Source: Auriscalpium vulgare (Eukaryota; Basidiomycota; Agaricomycetes; Russulales; Auriscalpiaceae). Taken from it: a DNA stretch of 64,000 nt. Location of the stretch: NCBI GenBank assembly GCA_019915015.1, contig JAHBBC010000005.1:434001-498000 (forward strand), in the 5' to 3' direction. Below, one piece after another: positions 33,074-45,612 of the stretch. A program made the translations under genes and the position numbers. Within the stretch, counting starts at the first letter, position 1; every line of letters begins with the position of its first letter. A model generated the notes under the pieces. The model was not told where the DNA came from. It saw only the letters and a program-made list of their open reading frames with translations, and searched no databases.

Positions 33074-35973
33074 ATGGCTTCCGTCGCGAACCTCCCTGTG
33101 TACATGCTGCCAGGAGCATCCGTCGTGCAACAGCCTCGCTCGGGCCTGGATGGGGACTCGAGCTTGGCCACCGAAATCCTCCCCGGTCCACCGTCTGTGA
33201 CTGCTGCTCTGCAGGCTGTGTCCAAGAGAGATCCCAGGAAACCAGGCCCTCTAATATCGTACCTCCCGCAGCATGACCCGGGCACAACCTACGCAGGCAT
33301 GCTGACGGGGCCTTTGGTCGGGAGCTTGGAAGGGAAAACAGAGGTGGATGGCCCTCGGCGGAAGCGAGCGAGAGTATACAAAGGGTGCGTTTCCTCCTCC
33401 CTGTCTTTTCGCGTTCTTTCTTTGCTCTTATCCGGGTTCGTCGCGGTCGACGTCTCGCGGTTTCACGCGCGTTTGCGTACGCACACTTCTCGCTGACTCC
33501 TATCATTAGCCTCGCCTCTCAACGCTCTCAGCGTGCTTCGACTCGTGCTATCAACTCCGCCCCTCCTGCCGACGATGTGGAGATGACGGATGGGCTCTGT
33601 CTCCCTGACCCTTATCCCGATGGGACAGGGCCTGACTCGGACGGTCCTCTCCCATCACGCTCCAACTCTGTGTCGAATGTAGAAGAAAGCGCTTCAAGAG
33701 AATCGGGAGTGCAGAAAAGAGACAAGGGCAAAGGCAGGGCCAAAGACATCATTAGGGTGAAGGAGGAGCAGGTACCTGTGACACTACAGGCCACCGATCC
33801 TCTCTCGGCTGCGGTGCGGATTTTTTTCTAATACAAGAATTTCTCATGACAGCCTTGTAGCGAAACGAGGATCATTGCTCTGCCTGCCGTTCACTGGGCT
33901 CCCTCGTATATTGCGACGGTTGCACACGCGCATATCATCTCTGGTGCCTTGACCCCCCGATGGACGCTAAGGATGTCCCTGAAGGTGACAATCGATGGTT
34001 TTGCCCAAGCTGTTCGCTTCGCCAGGTCCGTGACAGATGCGTTTGTGACCCTCAGAGTTATTTGACAGGATAATGTAGAATTCACCTCCCAAACCCCCGT
34101 ATTCACTTCTGTCTCCTGCTATTCAGCACATGCAAGGCCTACCACCTGTTGAATTCCAATTACCCGAAGATATTCGGACTTATTTTAAGTCTGGCAAGTC
34201 TTTATCGTGATTCAGCACGGTGTCCGGCTCACTATTTGCTTAGTGGGTTCGAATAACCGAGGCGCGTACACTGACACGTCAATAGTGAAGCAGCCGCGAC
34301 TGAAGTGCGTCGTTCTTTTGTCAAGTTGGGATGACCTTGACCCTGCTTCTTTGTAGCCGTCACGGGCAGCTTGAGGAAAGGGACCCCTACCGCACAAAGG
34401 ACAGAACTGGTTCCCCGGTGCTTTGCTATCACTGTGGAACATCTGCACTTCCCGATTCCATGGCTACTACAGCCCCTCCACCTAAGCGTCCACGACGAGC
34501 ATCGACGCTACCTGTGGGTGCCGATCAGTGGAAGCGAATCGTTTCATGCGACCATTGCCCCCTTCATTGGCACCTGGACTGCATTGATCCGCCGTTGCTC
34601 GCCATGCCTCCATTTGACAAAAATGGATGTGTCCCAACCACGTCGACCACACTTTGGTACGCATTGTCTGACAGGTGCAGGCCGCGTTTGCTAATTGCTT
34701 CCCCTCAGCGCACGAAGCGCAGGATACCCCGGCAACAACCCCCATTAATCGATGTTGCACGCGCCGGTCAGACAAACAATGGTAACATTGAAGTCACGGA
34801 ACCCGAAGCCTTCTCAACCCATAGCAAAGTCATCGTGGACGAAGTCTATATCAATGGACGGCGGTATCGAGTCCCGGAGCGGGTGATAAAAGTGGATTTC
34901 TGGAACAAGGTGAAGGCTGCTGGCGGACAATCAATCGATGTGTGAGTTTGGGGACAACGGCCTCAGAATCTGTTTCTGATGATTGTTCGGCTACTTTCTC
35001 CAGAGTATCCGGTGTCTCAAGCGGCATGTCTTCCCCTTTAACTTCGTTGAGCTCATTGGAGGACGATGATGAAACGAAGTCGGTGGCTCATGGGATGGAG
35101 GCATTGGACGTCGAAGATCTTCGACTCGCAATCGTAAGTCACCCGCGGGAATCTCTACCATTGAGCCAGCAGCTGATTCTATGATCAAGTTGCTCCTCGA
35201 CTTTGCAGGAAATCGCTCGTTGCCCACCTCATCTGCGTCCTCCACCAGCGCTGTCACCTCGAGCACGGTCAATGACCCGAAATTGATGGTGGACGACAGC
35301 ATCCAAACGGACGCAATTCCGTCTGCGCCTGTAGCCAAGCGGTCCCGTCAGTCTGCGGCTAAGGCTACAGACCGTCCGGCCAAGCCAGGTATGGCCCTGA
35401 AGATTGAAGAGTTGTCGGACAAGGAATTAGGACCTAGCCCAGAACGCAGACAGCCTGCTCGGGCGTCGAAGCGGGACGTCAAATATGTAAGGCATATATG
35501 ATTCGTGCAGTACGACCGTTCGTTCACAGAAAGCTACGTACTAGGTGATACCCCTGGTCGATGGGTTGGACTCTGCGGATGAGCTCACTGCGTCACAGTC
35601 GCAGACTAAACCGAGAAGGCCTGGTCGACCACGGCAATCTGCGCGACGGCGGTCCTCCCCCAAACCCGTTCCGCCCAAAGAAGTTGAAGTCGGCGCAGGA
35701 CTGCTGCCGACGGCGGAGTCGTCGAGAAAGCCGGTTACGCCTTCCGGAGCTGTGGGTGGCCGCGGGGGATCGGACCGAATGGAGAACACACCGTCGCTTA
35801 AGATCAGGCTGCCGCGGCTGAACGGGCTGAACCTGACGCCAAGCGGGGGGACGAAGGGGGCGGGCGGGGCGGCGGCGACCGTCAAGGCCGGAGGGTCGCG
35901 CGGGCGACGGTCGGTGCGACGGCCGGAGTCTGGTGCGGACTCGTCGTCTACGTCTGTGGGGAAGAGTAGCTAG
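33074..35973 (+). CDS. Rco1-like double PHD-finger protein (Rpd3S complex)
   Basis: Exons: 33074-33384, 33510-33813, 33861-34025, 34079-34193, 34244-34304, 34357-34656, 34709-34941, 35004-35133, about 35209-35486, 35545-35973. PHD1 has CSACRSLGSLVYCDGC, AYHLWCLDPP and WFCPSC. A segment PPVEFQLPEDIRTYF follows, then PHD2 (CYHCG ... CDHCPLHWHLDCIDPP ... MCPNH). This PHD-linker-PHD layout is that of Rco1, the Rpd3S subunit that with Eaf3 reads H3K36 methylation and nucleosomes and suppresses cryptic transcription. Intron 4 (34194-34243) is GC-AG (gcaagt). In exon 6 the frame into PHD2's last Cys-His part needs one more A in the A5 run at 34619-34623. The exon 8/9 join is also one base out, unless a 32-nt intron is used. 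The C-terminus is basic and disordered with AT-hook-like RPGRPRQ. Confidence 0.85.
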
Positions 35974-36166
35974 CGTTGTTATTCGTAATGTAATAGCCAG
36001 GGTGACTAGGGCCGAGTGACTAGCCTTAGGGCGTTGTCCTCCGAGTCCGTGGCCGTGCGAGTCCGAGTCCGCCGCCCGCGTTGCCCCGCACAGCGCCTGA
36101 CATAAGCCGCGCCTCGCCGCAGCGCCGTTCTCCTCCTCCTTGCCTCTCCCCACCACCATCCCAGCC

Positions 36167-37617
36167 ATGCCGCTCTTTCGCAGGAGCAAGAACACAGACG
36201 GCTCAGACGCAGACAAGAAGGACAAGGGCAGCTGGAAGAGGCCTGCAAGTGCGTCCCGCTCGTCCTCTGTCCTTTGCCGCGGTCTCTGACCGTGACCGTC
36301 GCCTTTCCCAGACACCGCCTTCAAGCAGCAGCGCCTCAAGGCCTGGCAGCCGATCCTCACCCCGAAGACAGTCCTCCCCACCCTCTTCATCATCGGCATC
36401 CTCTTTGCCCCCATCGGAGGTCTGCTCGTCTGGGGAAGCAGCCGCGTCCGTTCCGCTCCGTTGTCCCGCAGCCTGACACTGACCCATCCCCAGGTGTCCG
36501 AGATCACCATCAACTACACAGACTGCGACTCTCTGACGCCGTCCGCCGACCACCAGTCAGCCGAGTCGCAACTGGTTGACGTTCCGCACTACAACTATCG
36601 TCTGCGCTCGTCTGAATCAGGCGCCGCCTACAGTGGGCCAAAGTATGCCTTCATTCAGAACAGCAGCGCCCCGGATAGTGCCCAAAACCAGTGCATTGTC
36701 CAGTTCGACATTCCCTACAATATCGATCACACCGTGTTGCTCTACTATAAGCTCACCAACTTCTTCCAAAACCACCGTCGGTATGTGCAAAGCTACGATC
36801 CGGGCCAACTCAAGGGCGACCACCGCACCGTGAGTGACCTCAAGGACGGGAATTGCAAGCCTGTGGCACATGTCGGAGACAAGGTCATCTATCCATGCGG
36901 TATCATCGCCAATTCGCTGTTCAATGGTACGTCGTTCACTGCTATACGGACTTTGCCTTATCCTCACAATCCCCTAGACACGTTCAGCAATCTCACACTG
37001 CTCAACCCTCCCGATGGGGCTTCTTCAACCTACGACTTTTCCGAGCAAGGCATTGCGTGGCCAGGCGAGGCCAAGAAGTACAAGTCCCCGCCGGGATACA
37101 ACATCTCTGAGATCATTCCCCCGCCCAATTGGGCCAAGCAGTTCCCCGACGGCTACACGACTGATAACCCGCCGCCGGATCTGCACACAAACGAGCACTT
37201 CCAGAACTGGATGCGTACCGCGGGGCTGCCGACATTCACGAAGCTTTTCGGTCGCAATGATAATGATCAGCTCGTGAAGGGCCGCTACGAAATTGTCATA
37301 AACATGAGTAGGTCACTGAAACGTCGTGAATTTGGTTAGCGCTGACGTCATGTGTAGACTATCCTGTGCGCCCTTACTCGGGCACGAAGTCTCTTGTTAT
37401 CTCCACTGTGACTTGGATTGGAGGTAAAAATCCTTTCCTTGGTTGGGCGTATGTGGCTGCGGCGTCTCTGTTCGTTGCCCTGGCTGTTGCTGGAACGATC
37501 CGGCACGTGTTGAAGCCAAGGTGTGTATCTCATCTACCGAGTCAGGGAGCCCAACTTAATCATTTGTCCAGGCGACTTGGAGATATGAGTCTGCTTTCGT
37601 GGAACCGACCAACATAG
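36167..37617 (+). CDS. Cdc50/Lem3 family P4-ATPase flippase subunit
   Basis: Six exons (36167-36248, 36312-36445, 36494-36926, 36978-37307, 37358-37520, 37572-37617) encode 395 residues. Two membrane segments frame a large exoplasmic domain: about residues 48-68 (FIIGILFAPIGGLLVWG) and 345-366 (GWAYVAAASLFVALAVAGTI). The ectodomain has NYTDC near its start, FYNIDH-type strands (actual FDIPYNIDHTVLLYYKLTNF), YPCGIIANSLFND and the late PVRPYSGTKS. Cdc50 proteins chaperone and activate Drs2/Dnf/Neo1-like phospholipid flippases in Golgi and plasma membrane. It converges on the RNA cyclase gene with 69 bp between stop codons. Confidence 0.95.
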
Positions 37618-37686
37618 ACGCCAGTCTTCATTACTATGCAGTGGACAGACATCATATGTGTATTTTTCCGGCACGGCCCTAATCAT

Positions 37687-38968
37687 CTACGATGCGACGA
37701 CATCTTCAGTCCTGTTTACCTGTGGACGCGAAGTAAACCCCATGCCTTCACAAGTAATGAGTGCGCACGCCGTCTCCGAATCCGTCGCAATCTCGAATTT
37801 TGCCTTCGTCATCTGCTCCGCGACCCATATTGCGGTGCTGCACGCATGTCAGTGGAGAACTGGCTGTTTACGAAGGCGGCGAGCTTACCGGGTATGCATT
37901 GTGAGCGGCCCCGTTTTCACGCTTGAGCGTCCCTCTGCGAGAGCCAGGAATATGATCATTTGATCCTACGAAAGTTCAGTCTCCGTGAAGCACTGTTGGG
38001 CCTGCGGGAGCGAACCTGCATGTATTCGTCCACACAACCCCCGTGCGCTAAATTCTGACGCAGCTGGCCTGCCGCCACCTCGCCAACCACCGCAGCGGCC
38101 ATGCTCTTCGAGCCTAAGGCACTGCCCCCGATGATGCACCCATTTTCTGTCTCGGCCCAGAGCACGATGCCAGACCCGCTTCCTTGTGCGTTCTCGTGTT
38201 TCTCTCTGACGGCCTCCACGTCGATGATATCCCGATCGATACCGGCAAGGGTCAAAACCCGGACAGCAGCGTCTCTCATGTCGTGGGCCAGCCGCACAGG
38301 CAGTCCAGCAACATATGCCCGACCGTACACAGCCGTCACGTTCCCTCGGTCAGCCAAGACTATTGGCGGCAGCGGTCCTGTTACAGGGCGCAGGGAGAGC
38401 GATATGGTGCCGCCGCCTTTAGGGAAGTATCCGCGCTTGTGTATGCGAAGCTCCGGTGCGAGGCCAAAGTGGGTGCGAAGGAACGGAAGGAAAACATGCT
38501 GTGTGTAGTCGATCTGAGGTGCTTGTGCAGCGTTGGTCCCGCCGTGCAAGGTGAGAGTGGACGATGCCGAAGTCACTGAAAACAGCAGACAGGGCAAAGC
38601 AATCTGCAGCAGAAGGGCGGTTGACGCTGCGGTTCCGGGATTGGCATGAAATGAACCTGGAAGCTGGATTGGTCCGGGCTCGAAGACGATGCTCTCCGAA
38701 CCGTTGCTGTCACCAGACAGATGAGCGCAGGACATGTCGGCGACGAGGCGCAATCCTGGACCATGCGACGTTAAGCTTCGTCGGGATGAAGCCAGCTGTC
38801 ATGCTCACCAGCTACGTGTTGATTTTTCAGTCCAGGCGGCCGGCGGCCATTCCTGATCTTGTCGACGCGGACAGGAGCCTGCAAGAGCGCAGACAAGGCG
38901 ACAGTATTCCGCAGGAGCTGACCGCCTCCCTCTAGGACATTACCCTCGATGACCTTACTGGCAAGCAT
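37687..38968 (-). CDS. RNA 3'-terminal phosphate cyclase
   Basis: Four exons (38809-38968, 38016-38755, 37889-37965, 37687-37837) give 375 residues, close to the RTCA length. VLEGGGQLLRNTVALSALL is the hallmark N-terminal motif. HKRGYFPKGGG and the catalytic region, where the adenylated His is expected, HGGCVDEYMQDQMIIFLALAEG, follow. It converts RNA 3'-phosphate to a 2',3'-cyclic phosphate using ATP; the GGG and DQ motifs favour RtcA-type catalytic over Rcl1-type. An upstream exon (39009-39033) with a 35-nt intron could extend the N-terminus by about ten residues in frame; both starts are plausible. Confidence 0.92.
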
Positions 38969-39173
38969 GTCGACTTGGGAGTCACGGTGGGAGGAAGCAG
39001 CTACTTACTGGCGCTCGTCACCTCCGAGTCCATGACTCGGCTGCCAATTTGCAGATAGCAACATCTCACACTCTGGTATAAGTAGTCGACAACAAAATAG
39101 TACGACTACACTCGATGGTTGGTATATCCTGAGAGACTGGTATAAGAGAGACGAAACGGGACCACAAAATCCC

Positions 39174-42100
39174 TCATCTCCGCAGGACAGGTCCGAGCTG
39201 GTAAAAATGATAAAGGCCATCAGCACTGCAGCCTTGGGGGCATGCGAGGAGTTTTCCCTTACGTTCTGCCGCTGCTGCCCCAGCCAACTAGTCGGCAATG
39301 CTCGTCCTTGTTGCTTGCCAGGAAATCCGATGGGCTCACGAGCCAGACGCATGCCCAATGTATGCAAGGCACCCAGTAAGAGCTCCTGTTCCCGTCCATA
39401 GCGTAGTTGTGCCTCTCGCAACAGTCGCTAAGAGGTTCATGAGAAAGCAGAAAGACGAAAAAGTGAAAGTCTGCCATACCTTGCACCGCTGCAATTCTTC
39501 TTCCAATATCTTGCTCTGAACGCGATCGCCACCGTCACCGAATGCCACCTTCGCACGCAAAGCCAGTTAGCAAGGGCCAGCGCATACAGAAAGCCTCCCT
39601 TACGGCGGACGTGAGACCAGACTGTTTTGCCTGCTCTTCTTTGAATAATTTGTCCTGGGACTTGATGAACTGACAATCAAAGGTTGTGAAATATGCTGCT
39701 ATCTGGACGTTCGATTGAGCTTACAGCACGAGCTTTCGCCAGTTTATCTTGGGTAGTCTTGAGCTGTTCCCTAGCTTGAACATTGTCTTCATGCAGCTTG
39801 ATAACGCGTGCTTTGACGTCTTCAGGGACGTTTTGTCCAGACATGGAAGCACGGAGGTCGCTAATGCGGCGTGAGGCCATATATCGGGGCATATATTATC
39901 GCACGACTTACCCGAAGTCTCGTTCACGCTGGAGCATCTTCTCCCGTTGACCAATGCTGTCGCTCTGCAGGTTCACCTTTTCTAGCAGGAGGCCGTTGAT
40001 CTGCTCAAGTTGCATCTTATTCTTTTCTCCAAGTTCCTTGATCTGTCCAAGTAAACGCTGAACCTCGGCTTCAAGACCTGTCTTGTCCTCGTTGACCGAT
40101 TCACGCAAGGTTGCTAGGATGTCGAGTTGATCCTTGTTCACCAAGTTGACTGTCCGCGCAAAACAGTGAACAAGAGACGGAAGCTGCAATAGTCAGTCAC
40201 GACTCACGATCGGACTTTGCTATGGTCAGCTCCTTATTGAGAGTCTGGTGCTGAGCCTCGAGCTCGGCGTGCGATTTCTTCAGGAAGTCCAGCTGCTCGA
40301 CGGCTTCGTTCAATCGCTGACGCAACGCAATTGCGGCTTCTGGTCTACAGCAGAGTAAAATGTCAGGCACCCCACGAATCGACGACGAAATCAGCATACC
40401 CATCGCCCAGAGCCTTTCCGCTCCTAATCTCCTCCAACTCGCTCTGGAGGACAAGCTTCTCGCGATGAGAGGTCAGGTAATCGGTCTCATAGCGTGCCTT
40501 CATGCGGTTCGCGTCTTCCAACAGATTTTCCAATACCAAAAGACGACTCGTGTCGCCTTGATTGGTCTTCAGTTCTTCTAATTCGCGCTTGAGCTTGCGC
40601 ACCTGGAGCTTCAAATCGGTCATGGTGGTCCCGGAAATGGCATTGTCCAGCTCGCCGCCAAGACCATGATCGCCGGCGCCATCGTCATCATCATCTGTAC
40701 CAGGATCTATCCGGCGGCGTCCTCTCCAGGAGGGCGGTGGTCCACAGAGAGGCGTCGGGATTTCTCAGAAGAGACTAGACGGTGTGAGCTGAGCTCGAGC
40801 TCGCGCACGCGCTCTTGGTACAGCTCCAAGGTCTCTGAATCTCGCGCGCGTTCTTCTTCAGTGATGCGAAGCTTGGTCTTAGTCTGCTCCAATTGAAATT
40901 GCATCGTGTCCAGCTCCTTGTTTCGTGTCGCAGCCTTGTTTTCCAAGTCGGCAATTTGACCTTTGTACGACTCCATCAAGGGCTTGAAAGCTGCGACTTT
41001 GCGGTACTCTTCTTCCAAAGAGGCGTTCTTGTCCACAAGATCTGCATTCTGCTTCTCAAGCGACTGTTCGAGGCGTTAGTCTCAGTCGCCTCGCACTTCG
41101 TCGTGCCACTGACCTTGACGTGTTGACGGAGATCTGCGCCCTCCTGGAGTTTCTTTTTGTACTTTTCCATGACGTTCTCCGTCTTGGCCAAGCGGTCGGC
41201 GGCATGTTTATATCTAGCAGATGCTAAGACAAGCAGTCAGAGAATAGCAAAAGCACTCACTCGTCCAGTTGATCGTTCAGTCTGCCAGCTTCGTCTGCCT
41301 TTACCTGCAATTCACTGACTGACTGCGTCAAATTAGAGACGGTGTTCGTCTGCTTATCCAGATCAGCTTCTGCCTGAGCAAGATTATCCTCGCTTTTCTG
41401 ACTAGACGAGTAGTTTTCAATACAATGGCATAGAGAAATGACTGCAAACGTACAGATCCAGCCGCAGTCTCTCAATTTCGGCTCGCATCATGACGTCGGC
41501 CTTGTCGTTACGTCGCCCATCAGCCTCCCTCTGAATTTCTCGCGCCCTCGCCAAGGCTTCGTCCTTTTCCGACACGGTGTCGTCAAAATTGGTCTGCAAG
41601 GTGCGATGCTCCTCCAGAAGCGCTTGGTACACTTTCTCTAGGGTCTCCTTCTCTGAAAGAACACGACTGCGCTCTGACTGTAGTTGATAGTAATGGTCAT
41701 CCCTGCAATGAGATAATTTGAGGCTCGGCGTGAGAGGGTCCTGCCAGTGAACTCACTCGGTCATATTGCCCTGCCCCTCGTTTCTGCCGCCTGCGGAATT
41801 GACTTTGGCTGTCACCTGTAAACCTGTCATGCACCAGCGGGGAGATCTTATCACATACACATACCTGCTCAATCGCCTTCATAAGATGGTGTTGATCGAG
41901 CTCGCTCAAGCTCTGTATCTTCTCGATGAAGTCCTTGTTTCTCTCGCACTGCACGGCAATAGCAATCGTGAGGCGACAGAGCGCCAAGATGGCTGCAACA
42001 TTGTACTCCTTTGCAGCAGCTTGAAGATTAGGTACGTCGAGAGAGCCCGTGGGCTGGTGGAGAACGTCGGAAAAGTACTGGGTCATCAATCTGTAGACGC

Positions 42101-42363
42101 GCTTGAGTGCGCTGAAGCGAAGGACCCAATTGTCGGACGGTTGTGCCGACGGACGAGCTGGCAGGCGAAAGTACTCGTCGTCGCTTGCATGATGGCATGA
42201 GAACGACCCAGATAACAGACAGCCGGACTTACATGATAGAGAGGATCTCTAGGAGGCCGGCTCCATCGCCCAAGTCTGAGATGGTGGTTACTGGGCGGTT
42301 GAGGTCGAAGGTAGCAAAGAAAGAGAAGAACGAATCAATCTCCTTGCTCTGCGCGTCGGTCAT
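39174..42363 (-). CDS. Hook family dynein-cargo adaptor
   Basis: Fourteen exons: 42233-42363, 41865-42183, 41757-41815, 41454-41702, 41261-41401, 41114-41213, 40400-41063, 40208-40344, 39912-40149, 39725-39860, 39604-39669, 39480-39548, 39263-39412, 39174-39197. About 827 residues. The N-terminal Hook domain (IDSFFSFFATFDL to KIQSLSELDQHHLMKAIEQ) is followed by about 550 residues of coiled coil and a C-terminal LHTLGMRLARE ... PTSWLGQQRQN signature. Fungal Hook links early endosomes to dynein and kinesin-3. Exon 7 is one base short of phase between the segment ending SVDHR and the acidic DPGTDDDDDG, around 40,700-40,745: a missing base, or an intron using a weak gtctag donor. The 24-nt last exon is a best guess. 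Confidence 0.9.
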
Positions 42364-42615
42364 TGCTGGTGGAGAGCGGGAGGCGGGAGGAAAGCGGGCA
42401 AGTCTGGCTAATAGTAAGGCGCGTTGCAAGGGGCCTTACGTATCGACAGAGGCTGTCTATGTTACAATTTGACTACTATCCTGGACTACACTTCTACAGA
42501 CTCGTACCACTCAGTCATCGTCGTTCTGCTTTTTGAGTCCACTGAGGTCTTTTGTCCCCCTAGAGACACAAACAGTCAGGCCAGGGCAATGCAGGCAAAA
42601 AGCACGAATTGTCTC

Positions 42616-43274
42616 TCACTCGACTGTCGAGCCCAGAATGTCCACCGCGTCTATGCGGGTCGCCTCTTCGTCTGCTTGGTTGGATACCACGAAGATCTGG
42701 GACCGATGTCAGACAATGAAACTGAGGGTGTATGAATGACTCACATGAAGACTGTTCACTGCCTGAAATCGAACATATCGGAGGACGATCGGCTTCCCTG
42801 ACTCCACCTGGTCCTCCGTCAGGTCAAAGACCTGGGCAGCCTCCGGTTCATCTGCATCTTGGACATCCTCAAAGCCGAGAGAAGGTCGGTTAACGAACAG
42901 TTTGACAACTTTAGGGCCTTGCGACGGCTGTGACGTTGAAGACTTTGAAGACTGGAGGACGATCGCTTTTACTCGGACCAATTGGTTGAACTGAAACCAC
43001 AAGCCTATGTGTTAACGAAGCGGGGGGCAGCACACCTATGCAATGATACGCACGTGGATATTCAATAGAAGCTGCTCATCAGCGTCACTCAGCAAGTATT
43101 CGCTGCTGGTGTTTCGAGATTTGGACGCCAAGATACTTTTGAGGCTATGGGTAGTGACTTCGTTCAGGCAATTCGACTGCGGCGAGTCCAGGTGCTCCAA
43201 TAGGCTGATCTGAGGATGAATGAGCCGACACGACGCCATTTGACACATATCTATGATACCTCGGACGAGGACAT
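42616..43274 (-). CDS. PITH-domain protein (PITHD1-like)
   Basis: Four exons (43260-43274, 43054-43209, 42745-42990, 42616-42696) encode 165 residues. The first coding exon is only 15 nt (MSSSE). The PITH domain is complete: ISLLEHLDSPQSNCLNE, SDADEQLLLNIHFNQLVRVK, KLFVNRPSLGFEDVQD, RYVRFQAVNSLHIFV and VDILGSTVE. No thioredoxin domain precedes it, so it is the PITHD1 type rather than TXNL1, which binds the 26S proteasome through PITH. Function in fungi is unassigned. It is 136 bp downstream of the reductase gene on the same strand. Confidence 0.92.
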
Positions 43275-43410
43275 ATTGCGATCTTGCTGCATGCACTGGT
43301 TGTAGAACGATGGACGCGATTCGGATGGCGCGTCCGTCGCGTCGTCGCGCTGCCAGACCCCGGCCACCGCGTTCAGTGCAAGCATCCATTAAAGCCTGAT
43401 TCGATATCTT

Positions 43411-44714
43411 TCAGACACTTCTAACTTCTACCGACACCCGTATCTCTTTCTCTCTCTTCAGCAAGTCATCCACCGTCTCTTCGACGGTTTGTTCCCAAGT
43501 CTTGTACTCGTTGAAACCAAGCACCTTCTCTGCGAAGCTGGAATCGAACGTAGCGAAGTTCGGGAGCGTCTCCTCCGATGCACCCAGGACAGGGAGACGG
43601 TCCTTCAGCTCGGGGCGGACTTTCTGCAGATACTCGACCGCCTCTTTCCACGTTCCCTCGTACTTGGCGATGATAAGACGCTTGGGCTTGTGCACGGGTC
43701 CCGCCTTGAGCGCGAGAACGTGCGCGCGAGCGACATCCCCAACATGAGCAAAGCTTGGCAGAGACATCGCCTGAGAGGGCAACGGGCGGCCCTTGTCACC
43801 GTGAATGAGGCTGTATATGAAGTTATTGGTGCTGGCTGCGGGTCCGTTGAGAACTTGACCGCGTCCGGACGGGCCGTATATGAAAGGCGCAAGCACTAGC
43901 AAAACGTGAGCGTTGGACGTATGATGTCAAACAGCTTCACTTTACCGGTGGTAACATCAACATCCGGGTGTTCCTTGGCAAAATCCCAGATCGCTTTCTC
44001 AGCAAAAGTCTTCGCGACGGTGTAAGCTACGAAGGGTGACGCATCCGCCGTCCGGCCGTCCTCCAACGTGACCTCTGCCCAATCTATGCACCTATGTGAG
44101 ATGTTGCACATCGCAGCGACGTCCGAGGTGCATACCATCCTCTGTAAATTTACGGCCGCTGTGGGCGCCGGCGACACCCATGAGCGCGATAGCGCTGCTT
44201 GTGGCCACAAACCGCTTTATGCCATATGCGGCAACTTGTTCCAGAACACGCTTTGTTCCGTCAATTGCTCCCTGAAAGCAGCTGAGCTTGCGTCAAACGC
44301 ACGACTTGTTGAAGGGGCGCACCTGGAGGAAAACCTCGGGAGGAATATTCATTGCCATGGGCGAAGCGACATGCACGACAGCATCAACACCTGGAACGAA
44401 ACGTTTGGCCTAGATACGGGTTTTCCAAATGCACGATCAAACCTTTGAAGGCAGCGGTGAGGTCTGAGGTTGCGAGGTCATCTATGACAGCAACCTCGAA
44501 CTTGTCGCCTACGGAGGCATAATTGGCGCTCAGGCGCTCAGAGGCAGTGGAGCGAGCCGTTCCGCGGACTTTGTAGCCGGCATCGAGAAGCTGGTCGACG
44601 ATGTTTGAGCCTGTGAAGCCAGATGCTCCGGTTACCTGGGTACAATGAGCCCGCGTAAGTTGCGCGTAAGAGTTGAATGACGGGCGAACATACCAGGACG
44701 AGGGACTGGGACAT
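43411..44714 (-). CDS. NAD(P)-dependent extended SDR (dihydroflavonol/ketone reductase-like)
   Basis: Six exons (44694-44714, 44443-44635, 44323-44390, 44136-44271, 43946-44083, 43411-43895) encode 346 residues. The Rossmann motif VTGASGFTGSNIVDQLLDAG is at the very start, then VDAVVHVASPM, a catalytic SSA serine (ATSSAIA) and the YxxxK pair (AYTVAK). These place it with the DFR / cinnamoyl-CoA reductase / Gre2-like methylglyoxal reductases. Substrate cannot be told from sequence; basidiomycetes have many paralogues. Divergent from ATP synthase subunit f with 221 bp between starts. Confidence 0.9.
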
Positions 44715-44935
44715 GTCGGTGTGAGTACGAATATAGATGACGGTGCTCGTTGAGCGATTCCCCACCGGTTATATACATGCATGGGCGGCCAAGCAGACTG
44801 CGGAATGAGTCCGTCACGGTTGATATAGTCAATGTCGGCGTGCGGCCGGCTGGGCCCGATAGCGTTTGTTTGTCCGGCGCAAACACGCAGACAAGCTCGC
44901 GCGGTCACGGTCGCCTCTCCTCATCGTCGCCCACC
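44715..44935. promoter_or_regulatory. Divergent reductase / Atp17 promoter
   Basis: 221 bp between start codons. On the minus side a TATA-like tataaccg occurs near 44,765-44,775. Confidence 0.4.
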
Positions 44936-45403
44936 ATGCAGCCCTCTCTCGTCCGTCGCCAGCTCGGCGGTCTCGTGCCCCCGAAGATTGCGTCCCCCAC
45001 TCTGCTCGTATGTCTCTCAGACCCTGCCAGCCCTTCGTACAACGCCTCACACCTTTCCAGTCCGCTGGGCAGGGTGCGGACCTCAGTCCCCTCGTAGATT
45101 TCTACTCTAAGCTGCCCAAGGGCTCTGCCCCCGCCCCTTCGGTGCGTGGCATCAAGGCACGCTTCTTCACCGGCAAGAACGCGTCGGCGTCTCCGATCGT
45201 CATCACTGCGCTTGCTCTCTTCGGTCTTGGCTACACCATAGACTACCAGAGTACGTCACACCCGCAGTCTGCTCGTCCGCAGCCGTGTTAATCTCACTCT
45301 CTTTTACAGTGCACTTGAGTGAGCCAGACTTTCTTGGCCTCCTGCTCCGCAGCAGAAATACTGACCGATCACCGCAGAGCATCACAAGAACCATGCGCAC
45401 TGA
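44936..45403 (+). CDS. ATP17: Mitochondrial ATP synthase subunit f (Atp17)
   Basis: Four exons (44936-45007, 45061-45250, 45310-45318, 45378-45403) encode 98 residues. RRQLGGLVPPKIASP, FYSKLPKG, IKARFFTGKNAS, a single membrane helix (PIVITALALFGLGYTIDY) and the basic end HLKHHKNHAH are diagnostic for fungal subunit f of the F1Fo peripheral region. The third exon is only 9 nt, and with flanking bases spells Met-His-Leu. Without it the conserved YQMHLKHHK end cannot be formed, so the microexon is real by conservation. Confidence 0.93.
45310..45318 (+). other. 9-nt coding microexon of Atp17
   Basis: Flanked by a tacag acceptor and a gtgagc donor. Phases 1 in and 1 out match the neighbours. Encodes the end of Met, then His, Leu and the first base of Lys. 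Confidence 0.85.
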
Positions 45404-45612
45404 AGGCTGGGCATAGACAGCGCACGCTTCTCAATGACAAAATTCATCGACCTTGCCATCCTTCCAAGTTCCCACCCACATGGGAGACACCGCCGTACCG
45501 TTCCCAGACTTATGAGTTGTGACCAAGTTAATATTACAATCTGTGGAGGAACGCCGATCGACGCGGCCTGGACGCGCCGGCGGCTATCGACACCGCCCGC
45601 CACCCAGAAACC

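Noticed and set aside
35134..35165. 32-nt intron in the Rco1-like gene
   Set aside because: It would fix the phase but is shorter than any other intron here; left unresolved against a one-base error.
37658..37963. A + strand ORF of 101 codons after Cdc50
   Set aside because: It is the antisense shadow of the last exons of the RNA cyclase gene.
42409..42615. Small ORFs between Hook and the PITH gene
   Set aside because: They are intergenic or UTR sequence with no domain or homologue that I recognise.
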